Counted from the stretch's first letter, positions 10,414 to 20,501 are shown. The stretch: DNA of 64,000 bases from CAXMST01 sp963790085 (GCA_963790085.1 CAWBNH010000006.1:124001-188000), one strand, 5' to 3'. Notes: generated by a model not told the origin, from the sequence alone. Numbers and translations: made by a program.

Positions 10414-10589
10414 GTGGGTTCTCCCTTCGAGTCGGGGCAGCCCCGGCGGCCGACCAGAGGTTACGGAACCGCCGAGGTTGATCGTCCTGACTGTTACTCG
10501 ACGGAGACCATCGTCCCTGCAAGCGGCGCCGCCTGCAAGCGCGGAGCCAGTGCCGGCCCCCTAGGCCCGAAGGCCTCCGGCTACAGCCG

Positions 10590-11177
10590 TCAGCGGTTCT
10601 CGATCACGCTGTCGATCAGGCCGTACTCGACGGCCTCCGGCGCGCTCATGAAGTAGTCGCGATCGGTGTCCGTCGAGACCTTCTCGAGATCCTGGCCGGT
10701 GTGGCCGGCGATGATCTCGTCGAGGCGCTTGCGAGTCTCGATGATCTCGCGGGCGTGGATCTCGATGTCGGTGGCCTGGCCGCCGATGCCGGTCGAGGAG
10801 ACCTGGTGGATCAGGATCTTCGAGTTCGGGGTCGCCATCCGCTTGCCCTTCTCGCCGCCGGCGAGCAGCAGCGCTCCCATGCTCATCGCGATCCCGACGC
10901 AGATCGTCTGCACGCTCGGCTTGATGTACTGCATCGTGTCGTAGATCGCCAGGCCGGCGTACACCGATCCGCCCGGCGAGTTGATGTACATCGAGATGTC
11001 CTTCTCCGGGTCCTCGGACTCGAGGTGGATCAGCTGGGCGACGACCAGGTTGGCGATGTCCTCGGTGACCGGGGTCCCGAGGAAGATGATCCGCTCGTTG
11101 AGCAGCCGCGAGTAGATGTCGAAGGCGCGCTCGCCGCGCGAGGTCTGCTCGACCACCATGGGAACCATCGGGCTCAT
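10590..11177 (-). CDS. clpP: ATP-dependent Clp protease proteolytic subunit
   Basis: Serine peptidase forming the tetradecameric Clp proteolytic chamber. The protein has 195 residues from the ATG at 11177; longer in-frame sequence is non-conserved. The catalytic triad is Ser99 (AMSMGALLL), His124 (ILIHQ) and Asp174 (DTDRD). MYINSPGGSV is also present. Further ATGs at 11168 and 11159 are possible starts. A TAGACT hexamer ends 8 bases before the chosen ATG and there is no Shine-Dalgarno, pointing to a leaderless mRNA. clpX follows. Confidence 0.97.
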   Translation of the reverse strand: MSPMVPMVVEQTSRGERAFDIYSRLLNERIIFLGTPVTEDIANLVVAQLIHLESEDPEKDISMYINSPGGSVYAGLAIYDTMQYIKPSVQTICVGIAMSMGALLLAGGEKGKRMATPNSKILIHQVSSTGIGGQATDIEIHAREIIETRKRLDEIIAGHTGQDLEKVSTDTDRDYFMSAPEAVEYGLIDSVIENR

Positions 11178-11185
11178 CGCGGGGC

Positions 11186-11191
11186 AGTCTA
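11186..11191 (-). promoter_or_regulatory. -10 element for clpP, leaderless arrangement
   Basis: TATAGACT on the minus strand contains TAGACT ending 8 bases upstream of the clpP ATG. Transcription starting about 7 bases after the hexamer would begin at or next to the start codon. No convincing -35 is visible. Confidence 0.55.
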
Positions 11192-11297
11192 TAGAAGCGG
11201 ATCGGCGGGTCGGCGGGGTCGGCCGGTGCGCCGCCCCCATCGCGGCGCCGGCGTGGCAGACTTCCTGGGCAGCCGCCCGGCATCGGGCGGGGAAATC

Positions 11298-11753
11298 ATG
11301 ACCGAGCGAACGGGAACAGCTTTGAAGCGAGCATCGATCTCCTGCCTGCTGCTGTTGATCGCGGCCGCACCGGCCTACGCGGGCAGCGGGAAGATCCGTC
11401 ACAGCGGCGCCGTCGTCGACGTGCCCGAGTCGAAGGTGACCCTGCGAATCACGATCAAGAAGGGCCGGCCGACGAAGCTCAGCGCCTTTCGCGCGACCGG
11501 CGTGCCGACCAGGTGCGAGACCGGCGAGTTCCTGTTCGAGTTCAAGTCACTGAACCCAACCAGGATCACGAGAAAGGGGAACTTCAAGGAAGCCCTGAAG
11601 AACCCCGACGGCTCGAAGCTGAAGATCTCCGGCACCGTTCGCCGGCGGGGCAAGCGCGTGTCCGGCTTCATCAGGACCAACGAGTTCGACGGCAACGGCA
11701 TGATCTGCCGGGTCCCAAAGCAGAAGTTCAGGACGGAGAAGGCCCGGCCCTGA
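11298..11753 (+). CDS. Secreted basic protein of unknown function
   Basis: 151 residues from the ATG at 11298. A signal peptide is evident: a basic N-region, the hydrophobic stretch ISCLLLLIAAAP and a likely AYA-G cleavage site near residue 28. The mature part is rich in Lys/Arg with two cysteines (CETGEF and ICRVP) that could form a disulfide, and looks like a small beta domain. I do not recognise a named family. It is divergent from clpP and convergent with trigger factor. Confidence 0.75.
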   Translation: MTERTGTALKRASISCLLLLIAAAPAYAGSGKIRHSGAVVDVPESKVTLRITIKKGRPTKLSAFRATGVPTRCETGEFLFEFKSLNPTRITRKGNFKEALKNPDGSKLKISGTVRRRGKRVSGFIRTNEFDGNGMICRVPKQKFRTEKARP

Positions 11754-11795
11754 GCGGCCGGCCGCCTCGATCGGCGGCGCCGGCGCGGCCCGCGG

Positions 11796-13241
11796 CTACC
11801 GCTCCTTCTTCTCGCCCTCCTGGTCCGCCTCGTCTGGGGCGTCCTCTTCCTCGACCGCGCGATCGTCACCGCCCGGCGTCCACAGCTCGCCCGCGCCCGC
11901 GGGAGCCTCGGCCTCGGGTGTCCAGATCTTCTCGCGCGCCTCGGCCTGGGCGATCGGAATCGACTTCGCCGAATCGATCAGCACGTCGGCGGCCTTGCGC
12001 AACTGGATCTCCTCGATCAGCAGGGGCTCGCGCCCATCGCGACGCAGGCGCTCGAGCAGCTTCTCGGGCTTCCCCTTCTCGCCGGCCGGTGCCTCGAGCG
12101 CCTCGAGCATCTCCGCCTCGCTGACCTCGATGCCCTCGGCCTCGACCACGGCCTCGAGCACCGCCTCGCGGCGCAGTCCGCGCTCGGCGTCCGGCCGCGC
12201 CTCGGCGATCGCCTCCTCGCGGGTCTTGCCCTGCATCTGCAGGTACATCTCGGGCTCCATGCCGCTCGACTTGATCTGGCGCTCGATTCGGTCCCAGACC
12301 TCCTCGGCGCGGGCGTCGACCAGCTCATCGGGGAGCTCGAGCTTCGCCCCGGCGACCGCCGCATCCAGGACCGCCTCGCGGAACTCGTTCTCGACCCGGT
12401 GCTCCTCCGAGTGCAGAATCCTTCCCTCGATGTCCGCTCGCAGCTCCGCGAGCGTGTCGAAGTCGGAGTTGTCGGCGGCGAAGTCGTCATCGAGGTCCGG
12501 CAGCTGCTTCTCGCGGACCTCCTTGACGGTCACGTGGAAGACAGCCGGCTTGCCCGCGAGCTGCTCGGCCTGGTACTCCTCGGGGAAGTTGACCTCGACC
12601 TCGCGCTGCTCGCCCGCCGATGCCCCGATCAATCCCTCCTCGAAACCGTCGATCAGCGAGCCTGAGCCGAGCTCGAGCAGATAGTCGGTCGCCTTGCCGC
12701 CCTCGAACTCCTCCCCGTCGACCTCACCGGTGAAGTCGATCAGCAGGTGGTCGTTCTCGGCGGCGGCGCGCTCGACCGGCGCCAGCGAGGCCATGCTCTC
12801 CCGGATCCGGTCGAGCTCGCCCTCGACCGCGCCCTCGGGCACCTCCGGCTCGGCCCTGCCGACCTCGATCCCCCTGTAGTCGCCAAGCTCAGCTGGGGGG
12901 CGGACCGAGATCTCGATCGAGAATCTCAGTCCCTCGCCCTCGCCGGGCACGTCCGCGACGTCGAGCTCCGGCTCGCCGATCGGGCTGACGCCGGACTTGA
13001 GGATCGCCCGCTCGTACCACTCCGGCAGCGACTCGCGGAGCGCCTGCTCGAAGACCGCCTCGCGGCCGACCCGCTGGATCACGAGTTGGGGCGGGACCTT
13101 GCCCTTGCGGAACCCCGGCAGCTTCAGCTCGCCCCCGAGCCGTCGCGCCGCCTGGTCGAGCTGCTTGGCGACATCCTCCGCACCGACTTCGGCGTTGATC
13201 TTGACGCGGGACGGGTTGATTCTCTCGGTGGTCGTGTTCAC
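11796..13241 (-). CDS. tig: Trigger factor
   Basis: Ribosome-associated chaperone with peptidyl-prolyl isomerase activity, 481 residues. The N-terminal ribosome-binding domain carries the signature GFRKGKVP. The FKBP-like domain follows (IDFTGEVDGEEFEGG, LELGSGSLIDGFEEGL), then the helical C-terminal domain and an acidic tail. The start is GTG at 13241 (NTTTERINPSRVK); no ATG fits. There is no Shine-Dalgarno, but TAAGCT ends 7 bases before the GTG, again a leaderless layout. Confidence 0.95.
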   Translation of the reverse strand: MNTTTERINPSRVKINAEVGAEDVAKQLDQAARRLGGELKLPGFRKGKVPPQLVIQRVGREAVFEQALRESLPEWYERAILKSGVSPIGEPELDVADVPGEGEGLRFSIEISVRPPAELGDYRGIEVGRAEPEVPEGAVEGELDRIRESMASLAPVERAAAENDHLLIDFTGEVDGEEFEGGKATDYLLELGSGSLIDGFEEGLIGASAGEQREVEVNFPEEYQAEQLAGKPAVFHVTVKEVREKQLPDLDDDFAADNSDFDTLAELRADIEGRILHSEEHRVENEFREAVLDAAVAGAKLELPDELVDARAEEVWDRIERQIKSSGMEPEMYLQMQGKTREEAIAEARPDAERGLRREAVLEAVVEAEGIEVSEAEMLEALEAPAGEKGKPEKLLERLRRDGREPLLIEEIQLRKAADVLIDSAKSIPIAQAEAREKIWTPEAEAPAGAGELWTPGGDDRAVEEEDAPDEADQEGEKKER

Positions 13242-13248
13242 CGGCGGG

Positions 13249-13306
13249 AGCTTAGGGCGCGGGGGGCCGGCCCGGCGTCCGAGCAACGCGCGCGCCCGGG
13301 TAACGT
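13249..13306. promoter_or_regulatory. Divergent leaderless promoters between tig and the aldo/keto reductase
   Basis: The 72-base gap between the two divergent starts holds two TAnnnT hexamers. One is TAAGCT on the minus strand (13249-13254), 7 bases before the tig GTG. The other is TAACGT on the plus strand (13301-13306), 7 bases before the reductase ATG. The equal spacing on both sides supports real -10 elements. The middle is very GC-rich and I see no operator. Confidence 0.55.
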
Positions 13307-13313
13307 TGCGCCG

Positions 13314-14450
13314 ATGGAACCCACAGCGACGGCGATCGGAACCTGGAGCGGCGGCCGCTTCATGCACTTCGGCGAGCAGCTCGAGGAGCAGCGCCTGCGG
13401 TCGCTGCTCACTCCCGGAGCCGGGATCGACACGCTGATCTCGGCCGACACCTACGGTCAGGGTGAAGCCGACCGGCTGCTGGGGAGTGCGCTCGCCGACG
13501 TCCCACGCTCGGAATACTCGCTGGTCGGGGCTGTCGGCCACGACTTCTACGAGGGCGAGCGCGACGGTCCTAAGGGCTTTCCCCGCTTCACCGATCCCCG
13601 CCTACGGGGGCCGGAGGGCTACGGCGACTACCTGCGGATGGCAACCGAGCGGTCGCTGGAGCGGCTCGGCGTCGACTCGCTGGATCTGCTGCTACTCCAC
13701 AACCCCGACCGCACCGGCTACACGTCCGAGCTGGTCTGGGACGCGATGGCCGGCCTCCGCGACGAGGGCCTGACCGCGGCGATCGGCGTCGCGCCCGGCC
13801 CCGCCAACGGGTTCACGCTCGACCTGCTCGACTGCTTCAGTCGCTACGGCGGGCGAATCGACTGGGCGATGGTGATCCTCAACCCGTTCGAGCCGTGGCC
13901 CGGCGAGATGGTGCTGGGGGCGGCCGCGGCCGAGGGGATCAAGGTGATCACCCGGGTCGTCGACTACGGCGGCCTGTTCTGGGGCGACGTCCGGCCGGGA
14001 CACGAGTTCGCCGAATGGGACCATCGCAAGTTCCGCCCCGAGGGATGGGTCGAGGAGGGCGCCCGCAGGCTCGAGGCCCTGCGGCCGCTGATCGAGCGCA
14101 GCGCCCTGAGCCCGATGCAGCTGGCCTGCGCCTGGAATCTGGCTCAGCCCGCAGTCGAGTGTGTCGCGCCGACGTTGATCCAGGAGGTCGGCGCCGACGC
14201 GGTGCCGATCGAGGCGAAGCGGGCCGAGCTGGCGGCACTGCCGGCGCCGAATCCGCTCAGCGAGGACGATCTCGCCGAGATCCGCCGCATCGGCGACAAC
14301 ACGGGCTGCATGGCGCTGAAGGGAGCGAGCCCCGAGCACGAGGGCCCCGAGCGACCGGACCGCTGGCCCGTCAGCCCCGAGCTCGCCGAGGTCGGCCGCC
14401 GCTGGGGCATCGAGCCCGAGCGGGACCTGGCACAGGTCACCGGTGGCTGA
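13314..14450 (+). CDS. Aldo/keto reductase family protein lacking the usual catalytic lysine
   Basis: TIM-barrel oxidoreductase-like protein, 378 residues. Family features include DTLISADTYGQGEADRLLG with the tyrosine at the tetrad position, LLLLHNP with the histidine, and the C-terminal region with SPMQLACAWNL. In the strand where aldo/keto reductases have STKxG, this protein reads LVGAVG, so the tetrad lysine appears to be missing; activity may be altered or lost. TAACGT ends 7 bases before the ATG. A small downstream frame overlaps its stop. Confidence 0.85.
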   Translation: MEPTATAIGTWSGGRFMHFGEQLEEQRLRSLLTPGAGIDTLISADTYGQGEADRLLGSALADVPRSEYSLVGAVGHDFYEGERDGPKGFPRFTDPRLRGPEGYGDYLRMATERSLERLGVDSLDLLLLHNPDRTGYTSELVWDAMAGLRDEGLTAAIGVAPGPANGFTLDLLDCFSRYGGRIDWAMVILNPFEPWPGEMVLGAAAAEGIKVITRVVDYGGLFWGDVRPGHEFAEWDHRKFRPEGWVEEGARRLEALRPLIERSALSPMQLACAWNLAQPAVECVAPTLIQEVGADAVPIEAKRAELAALPAPNPLSEDDLAEIRRIGDNTGCMALKGASPEHEGPERPDRWPVSPELAEVGRRWGIEPERDLAQVTGG

Positions 14451-14616
14451 GACGAGGCCGGTCCGGACGAGCGCCCGCGATCGGCTCCTCGCCCGAGCGG
14501 TCACCGGCCCCCCGGCACGAGCGGCGGCCTTCGTGGTCGATCTCTGCGCCGCGCTCCTGCGCGCTGCCAGAGGCCGCCCCGAGCACCCCGAGGAGCGGCG
14601 GCTGCCCGGGCGATGA
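14443..14616 (+). CDS. Small basic protein of unknown function
   Basis: A 57-codon frame starting at a GTG that overlaps the stop region of the aldo/keto reductase (GTGGCTGA) and ending 30 bases before ahcY, which is convergent. The peptide is Arg/Ala-rich with a hydrophobic amphipathic stretch AAFVVDLCAALLRAA. No family recognised. The stop-start overlap suggests coupling, but composition alone could produce such a frame in GC-rich DNA. Confidence 0.4.
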   Translation: MAETRPVRTSARDRLLARAVTGPPARAAAFVVDLCAALLRAARGRPEHPEERRLPGR

Positions 14617-14646
14617 GCGAACCCGGGGTCGGGACACCGTCGGGGG

Positions 14647-16113
<1,467 letters not shown>

Positions 16114-16179
16114 CGAGTGCGTCTCCTTCTTGGTTTCTGGGCGCGGGTCGTGACGCGTAGGGGCACAGTCTTGCAACCG

Positions 16180-16198
16180 GGCCGCCTCGTCGGCGGCC
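16180..16198 (-). terminator. Stem-loop downstream of the spermidine-synthase-like gene's promoter side, in the ahcY leader
   Basis: A perfect 7-base inverted repeat (GGCCGCC / GGCGGCC) with a 5-base loop lies 4 bases after the minus-strand stop of the 498-residue protein and about 65 bases before the ahcY ATG. No U-tract follows, so it may be an intrinsic terminator of GC-rich type or a leader structure for ahcY. I found no match to the SAH riboswitch consensus. Confidence 0.4.
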
Positions 16199-16202
16199 GC
16201 GC

Positions 16203-17699
16203 TCAGTTCTCCCCGGCGTAACCGAGGATCGAGCGGTCGATCAGCCACTCGACCGGAGCCCTGTCATCGGTGTAGACCTCGGTGCCCGGCAGCCGCGGGC
16301 CGATCTTGGCCGCCTCGAGGGCGGCGAGCGCCCGGAGCTCCGGCGGCAGATCCGGCAGCGAGTCCTCGAGGATCTCGCCGGAGGCGGGTCCCTCGCTGCC
16401 GAGCAGCAGCGTGTTCGTGTCCTCCTTGGGGTCGCGGATCACCGTCGGGAAGACCGCGGCCATGGTCGAGCCGAGCACCGTCTCGAGGTCATCGTTGCCC
16501 TCGGGGTGGCCGGCATTGACGATCACCACGCCACCGGGCTCGAGCCGCTCCTTGACGAGCTCGAAGAACTCCTTCGTCGCCAGGTAGAAGGGGATGTAGG
16601 GCTGGCGGTAGGCGTCGACCATGATCACGTCGTAGCGCCCCTCCGCCTGGCGCAGCCAGGGCCGCGCGTCCGCCGTGTGGGTGGTGAGGTTCGGGTTCTC
16701 GCCCATCGCGAAGAAGCGGCGGCCGACCTCGTGCAGCTCGCCGTCGATCTCGACCCCGTCGATCTCGGTGGTCGGGAAGTACTTCCCGTAGGCGCGGGCG
16801 GTCGTGCCCGCCGCGTTGCCGAGGATCGCCATCCTGCGGGGCGGCTCGGAGCGCCCGGCGAAGGGCAGGACCAGGTATCCGTCCCAGACGTTGTCGGTGA
16901 GCACCGTCCCGGGGCGATAGAGCGAGTGCACGGCCTGGCCCTCGTTCAGCTCGAGCACCCGGTCGCCGTCCTCCTGCTCGATCACACGTACGTACTGGTT
17001 CTCGGTCTCGGTCTCGAACAGGATCTCGCCGTCGTCAGTGGCCTTGACCGTGCCGACCGGGATCGCGAGCGCCGCGAACAGGACCGCGGGAACGACGAGG
17101 AAGCGGCGGCCGAGTCCGACCGCGGCGACGAGTGCGATCCCGGCGGCGAAGATGATGAAGGTGCGCTGGGTGCCGACCAGCGGGATCAGCAGCAGCGCCG
17201 AGACCCAGGTCCCGCAGAGCGAGCCGGCGGTCGAGATCGCGTAGAGGCGCCCGGAGACCGAGCCCGAGTGCTCGACGTCGGGAACGGCGAGCCGGATCGC
17301 GTAGGGAGCGGCGGCGCCGAGCAGCGTCACCGGTACCGCGAGCAGGAACAGGACCCCGAGCAGGGAGCCGACGAACGCCCCCGCCTCGATCTCGTCGAGG
17401 GCTGCGACGGAGACGTCGAACAGAGGCCGGGCGACGAGCGGCACGATCGCCAGCATCACCGCCGCGATCAGCACCATCAACGACATCCCGCGCAGGTGGG
17501 GATGGCGATCGGCGATCCTGCCGCCGATCCAGTAGCCGACGCTGAGCGCGACGAGCACGATGCCGATCGTGTTCGCCCAGACGATCGTCGAGGCGCCGAA
17601 GAAGGGCGCCATCAGCCTCGCGGCGGCGATCTCAGCACCGAGCGAACCGGTGCCGACGACGAAGATGAAGATGTAGAGGAAGCGGTTGCTGCTGGTCAT
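16203..17699 (-). CDS. Membrane-fused spermidine synthase-like protein
   Basis: 498 residues. The N-terminal half has about seven hydrophobic helices (from FIFVVGTGSLGAEIAAARL). The C-terminal half, from about residue 215, is a spermidine-synthase-type Rossmann domain with ILGNAAGTTARAYGKY in place of the usual GGGDG loop, DGVEID, DARPWLR and MVDAYRQPYIPFYL. The fused MFS/spermidine synthase architecture is known in actinobacteria. Aminopropyl transfer is not certain, since the loop deviates. It overlaps the CtaG-like gene by ATGA. Confidence 0.82.
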   Translation of the reverse strand: MTSSNRFLYIFIFVVGTGSLGAEIAAARLMAPFFGASTIVWANTIGIVLVALSVGYWIGGRIADRHPHLRGMSLMVLIAAVMLAIVPLVARPLFDVSVAALDEIEAGAFVGSLLGVLFLLAVPVTLLGAAAPYAIRLAVPDVEHSGSVSGRLYAISTAGSLCGTWVSALLLIPLVGTQRTFIIFAAGIALVAAVGLGRRFLVVPAVLFAALAIPVGTVKATDDGEILFETETENQYVRVIEQEDGDRVLELNEGQAVHSLYRPGTVLTDNVWDGYLVLPFAGRSEPPRRMAILGNAAGTTARAYGKYFPTTEIDGVEIDGELHEVGRRFFAMGENPNLTTHTADARPWLRQAEGRYDVIMVDAYRQPYIPFYLATKEFFELVKERLEPGGVVIVNAGHPEGNDDLETVLGSTMAAVFPTVIRDPKEDTNTLLLGSEGPASGEILEDSLPDLPPELRALAALEAAKIGPRLPGTEVYTDDRAPVEWLIDRSILGYAGEN

Positions 17700-18568
17700 G
17701 GCTCGGTGCTGCCGATCCGCTCTCGTAGCCGCTCCGCCTGGCCCGCGGCCACCGCCCGTCCGGCGCGGTCGGGATCAAGCTCGACGCCGCGATCGGCGGC
17801 GTAGTCCAGCAACTCCTGGCGCTCGATGTCCTGCCGCGCCCAGAGCAGAAACAGCCAGGTGAGCACGGCGACGGTGACGGCCGTGCTCTCGAACATCATC
17901 ACGATCCCCGCCCAGCCCTGATCGGCGAGCGGGTCGACGCCGCGGGCGATCTGGAACGGCTCGTAGTCGGGGTAGATCGGCGTTCCCGACCACATCAGCA
18001 CGTTGGCGAGCACGGTGCCGACGAGCCGGACCGCGATCACGTAGACGACCTTGGCGCCGGTGCCGAACCAGGCCGGCTTCGGCAGCGGCCCGACCAGCGA
18101 CAACCAGATTCCGATTCCCGCGAAGAAGAAGGACGCGTGCTCGACGGCGTGCAGCAGCGGCGAGTCGAACGTCGCGGCCTGGTAGAGCGCCGGGACGTGC
18201 CAGAGGTAGAGGATCGCCGCCCAGAGCGAGAACGAGACGACTGGGTGCGCCAGCGCCCGGATCCAGCGCAGCCAGCGGATCGCCAGCAGCGGCTGCAGCA
18301 TCGGGCCGGTCAGGCCGAGCACGATCAGTAGCGCGGCGATGTCGATGATCAGCAGGTGCTGGACCATGTGGCCGACGATGAGCTCCTCCGCCAGGGCCTC
18401 GAGCGGAGAGGCGATCGCGATCCCGAGCACGACCAGTCCCGCCGCGAAGCAGGCCAGGCGCCAACTCGGCAGCGGCCGCCCGGCGCCGGCGAGACGCGTC
18501 GCCCGCACCGCGTAGGCGATTCCGGCCACGCAAAGGCCAATCGCACCGAACGCCTCGAGAGCAGCCAT
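17696..18568 (-). CDS. Cytochrome c oxidase assembly factor CtaG-like membrane protein
   Basis: 290 residues with about seven helices. Caa3-type CtaG features are visible: a histidine in VGHMVQHLLI, LYLWHVPALYQAA, HAVEHASFFFAGI and MFESTAVTVAVL. Proteins of this family are linked to copper delivery to cytochrome c oxidase; the role here is inferred. The ATG is preceded by TAGCCT ending 9 bases upstream. The next gene, the fused spermidine synthase, overlaps it by four bases, so they form one operon. Confidence 0.85.
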   Translation of the reverse strand: MAALEAFGAIGLCVAGIAYAVRATRLAGAGRPLPSWRLACFAAGLVVLGIAIASPLEALAEELIVGHMVQHLLIIDIAALLIVLGLTGPMLQPLLAIRWLRWIRALAHPVVSFSLWAAILYLWHVPALYQAATFDSPLLHAVEHASFFFAGIGIWLSLVGPLPKPAWFGTGAKVVYVIAVRLVGTVLANVLMWSGTPIYPDYEPFQIARGVDPLADQGWAGIVMMFESTAVTVAVLTWLFLLWARQDIERQELLDYAADRGVELDPDRAGRAVAAGQAERLRERIGSTEP

Positions 18569-18628
18569 CGCCAGTTGAGGCTAGATCATCGCGTCGGTCA
18601 GCCCGCCCCGGCGCAGGGGCGCGAACGC

Positions 18629-19249
18629 CTACGCAGTAGCGTCTGCGCGATCGTCCTCCAACCCGTCGAGCGCCTCCACCAGCGCCTCCAGCAGCGGCAC
18701 CCTGCCGAGCACCGCCCGGACCATCGCCGCGTCGTCGCGCCAGATCGAGATCCGGACGTCGATCGGGGCCTTGAACCGGGGCCAGACCGCCTCGCCCTCC
18801 AGTGCGTAGGCGGATCGCAGGTCGGAGCAGTTCGCGAGCTTGTCGGCCACGTAGACCAGCGCTGCCCGCCGGCCCGCCCGCTCGACCTGCTCCCGTAGCG
18901 CGGCCTTGCGCCGAGCGTAGTCGTCGATCCTGCGGTCGTCGCTGAGCGCGTCGACCAGCGCACCGACGTCATCGCCGAACTCGTCGTGGATCCGCTCGGA
19001 GCCGACCTCGGTGTCCTCGAGCACGTCGTGGAGGAAGGCCGCCGCCACCATCGCCTCGTCACCGCCGTGCTCGGCCACCAGCCGTGCGACCGCAACCGGG
19101 TGCTCGATGTAGGGAGCGCCGCTGCCCCTGCGCAGTTGCCCGTCGTGAGCCTCGGCCGCGAACCCCCAGGCATCCATGGTCAGTCCGGGACTGACGAAAC
19201 CCGGCGGGCCGGAGTGATCCGCTGGGGGCTCCGGATGCGGCTCCTGCAT
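18629..19249 (-). CDS. HD-domain phosphohydrolase, SpoT/MESH1-like
   Basis: 206 residues. HD-domain metal ligands are visible: the early histidine in AAEAHDGQLR, APYIEHPVAVARLV, AAFLHDVLEDTEV (HD plus ED) and LVYVADKLANCSDL. This is the pattern of the (p)ppGpp hydrolase half of RelA/SpoT and of MESH1 proteins. There is no synthetase domain, so a small alarmone or nucleotide hydrolase is likely. TATCCT ends 6 bases before the ATG at 19249. A shorter start at 19177 (MDAWGF) is possible. Confidence 0.82.
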   Translation of the reverse strand: MQEPHPEPPADHSGPPGFVSPGLTMDAWGFAAEAHDGQLRRGSGAPYIEHPVAVARLVAEHGGDEAMVAAAFLHDVLEDTEVGSERIHDEFGDDVGALVDALSDDRRIDDYARRKAALREQVERAGRRAALVYVADKLANCSDLRSAYALEGEAVWPRFKAPIDVRISIWRDDAAMVRAVLGRVPLLEALVEALDGLEDDRADATA

Positions 19250-19279
19250 GCGGCGAGGATAGGCGCTGACGCAGGGTTT

Positions 19280-19777
19280 TCAACCGAGCGCGCCCTCGAG
19301 CTCCAGGAGCATGCGCTTCGCATCGAGCCCACCTGCGTAGCCGCCCAGCCCGCCACCGCCGCGCAGAACCCGATGGCAGGGAACGACGACCGGGATCGGG
19401 TTCGCCCCGAGGGCGCTGCCGGCGGCGCGCGCCGCGCGCGGGCTGCCCGCGAGCTCCGCCATCTCGGCGTAGGTCCGGGTCTCGCCGAACGGGATCTCGG
19501 CGGTCCGCTCGAGCACACCGCGGACGAAGCCCGAGCTCAAGCGCCAGTCGAGCGGGTACTCGAAGTGGCGCCGCTGACCCGCGAAGTACTCCTCGAGCTG
19601 TCGCTTGATCGGATCGAGCCGCTCCGGGTGCTCGACCACCCGCGGACTCACCGTCGAGGCGAGCTGTTCGAGGATCAGCTCGTGGTCGCTGCCGCTGAGG
19701 CCGACTCGGACGAGGCCCGCATCGGTCGCCACCAGGAGCAGGGTCCCGATCGGCGTGTCGGCTGAGCCGAAGGCCAC
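19280..19777 (-). CDS. ogt: Methylated-DNA--protein-cysteine methyltransferase, N-terminus apparently frameshifted
   Basis: Removes alkyl groups from O6-alkylguanine by suicidal transfer to cysteine. The acceptor motif PCHR lies within VVVPCHRVLRGGGGLGGYAGG, and the helix-turn-helix region RTYAEMAELAGSPRAARAAG precedes it. Read alone the frame begins at the GTG at 19777. Family-like sequence (EETRIRAALRSPAP to REGLIEVAFG) continues upstream in frame, and an ATG at 19910 overlapping the sigma-factor stop (TGATG) lies one base out of frame. Losing one G from the GGG run at 19893-19895 would fuse them. The catalytic domain is intact. Confidence 0.88.
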   Translation of the reverse strand: MAFGSADTPIGTLLLVATDAGLVRVGLSGSDHELILEQLASTVSPRVVEHPERLDPIKRQLEEYFAGQRRHFEYPLDWRLSSGFVRGVLERTAEIPFGETRTYAEMAELAGSPRAARAAGSALGANPIPVVVPCHRVLRGGGGLGGYAGGLDAKRMLLELEGALG

Positions 19778-19909
19778 CTCGATCAGCCCCTCGCGGTCAG
19801 CCCGGGCGGCGAGCGTGGTGCCGCGGCGACGGGTCTCGGCGCGCGTCGGCGCCGGGCTCCTGAGCGCTGCCCGGATCCGTGTCTCCTCGTCGCCCTCTGC
19901 GGTCGGCCA

Positions 19910-20413
19910 TCAGGCCACCTCCTCCTGCTCTCGCCGGTCCCTCAACTTGCTGATGCCGTCGTGCGCGCTGCGCCGGGCCGCGGGTTCGCTGCAGCCGAGT
20001 ACGGCGCCGATCTCTCGGTAGGGAAGATCGAGGGCATAGCGCAGCACGAGCGCCGCTCGCTGCTTCTCCGGGAGTGCCGATACCTCGGCCCAGATCTCTC
20101 CGTCGAGGCCGGGATCGGGATCGCGACTGGTGACCAGCGCCTCAGCCTCCGCAGATGGCTGCGGCCGGCGCGCCCCGGCCCGGTGGCTGTCGATCGCCTT
20201 ATGGCGGGCGATCGCCAGTACCCAGGCTCGGGGGTTGTTGCCGTCGAAGCGATCGTAGGCGCGCAGCGCGGCGATGAAGGTCTCCTGCAGGCACTCCTCC
20301 GCGTCGTGGTGGCCGAGCATGCCCCGAAGGAAGCCGGCGACTGCCGGTGACTGCTCGGAGAAGAAGCGGCTGAAGGGAGGCGCCGAACGCGATCGGTTCA
20401 AGGTGCTGGTCAT
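19910..20413 (-). CDS. ECF-type RNA polymerase sigma factor
   Basis: 167 residues from the ATG at 20413. Sigma region 2 is recognisable in DAEECLQETFIAALRAYDRF and NPRAWVLAIARHKAID. Region 4 is in LPEKQRAALVLRYALDLPYREIGAVLGCSEPAARRSAHDGISKLR, a helix-turn-helix for -35 recognition. No anti-sigma gene with a membrane span is adjacent; the next gene, overlapping by TGATG, is the alkylguanine methyltransferase. That pairing suggests control of a DNA-repair response, by inference. It is divergent from the patatin gene. Confidence 0.88.
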   Translation of the reverse strand: MTSTLNRSRSAPPFSRFFSEQSPAVAGFLRGMLGHHDAEECLQETFIAALRAYDRFDGNNPRAWVLAIARHKAIDSHRAGARRPQPSAEAEALVTSRDPDPGLDGEIWAEVSALPEKQRAALVLRYALDLPYREIGAVLGCSEPAARRSAHDGISKLRDRREQEEVA

Positions 20414-20501
20414 CTTGATCTGTCTGGGTAACGACCGCGGCGCCGAGAACGTGAGGTCGTCGTTCGCGTTCCCGCAGCCTCGCTGCCGTAGGGTTGGCCG
20501 G

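Noticed and set aside
10414..10589. Separate small gene between clpP and clpX
   Set aside because: No frame with start, ribosome-binding site and sensible composition; only a weak GGCC-TTCG-GGCC hairpin next to the clpP stop.
16114..16202. SAH riboswitch before ahcY
   Set aside because: Only a simple GC hairpin and a normal Shine-Dalgarno are seen; the conserved riboswitch bases are not found.
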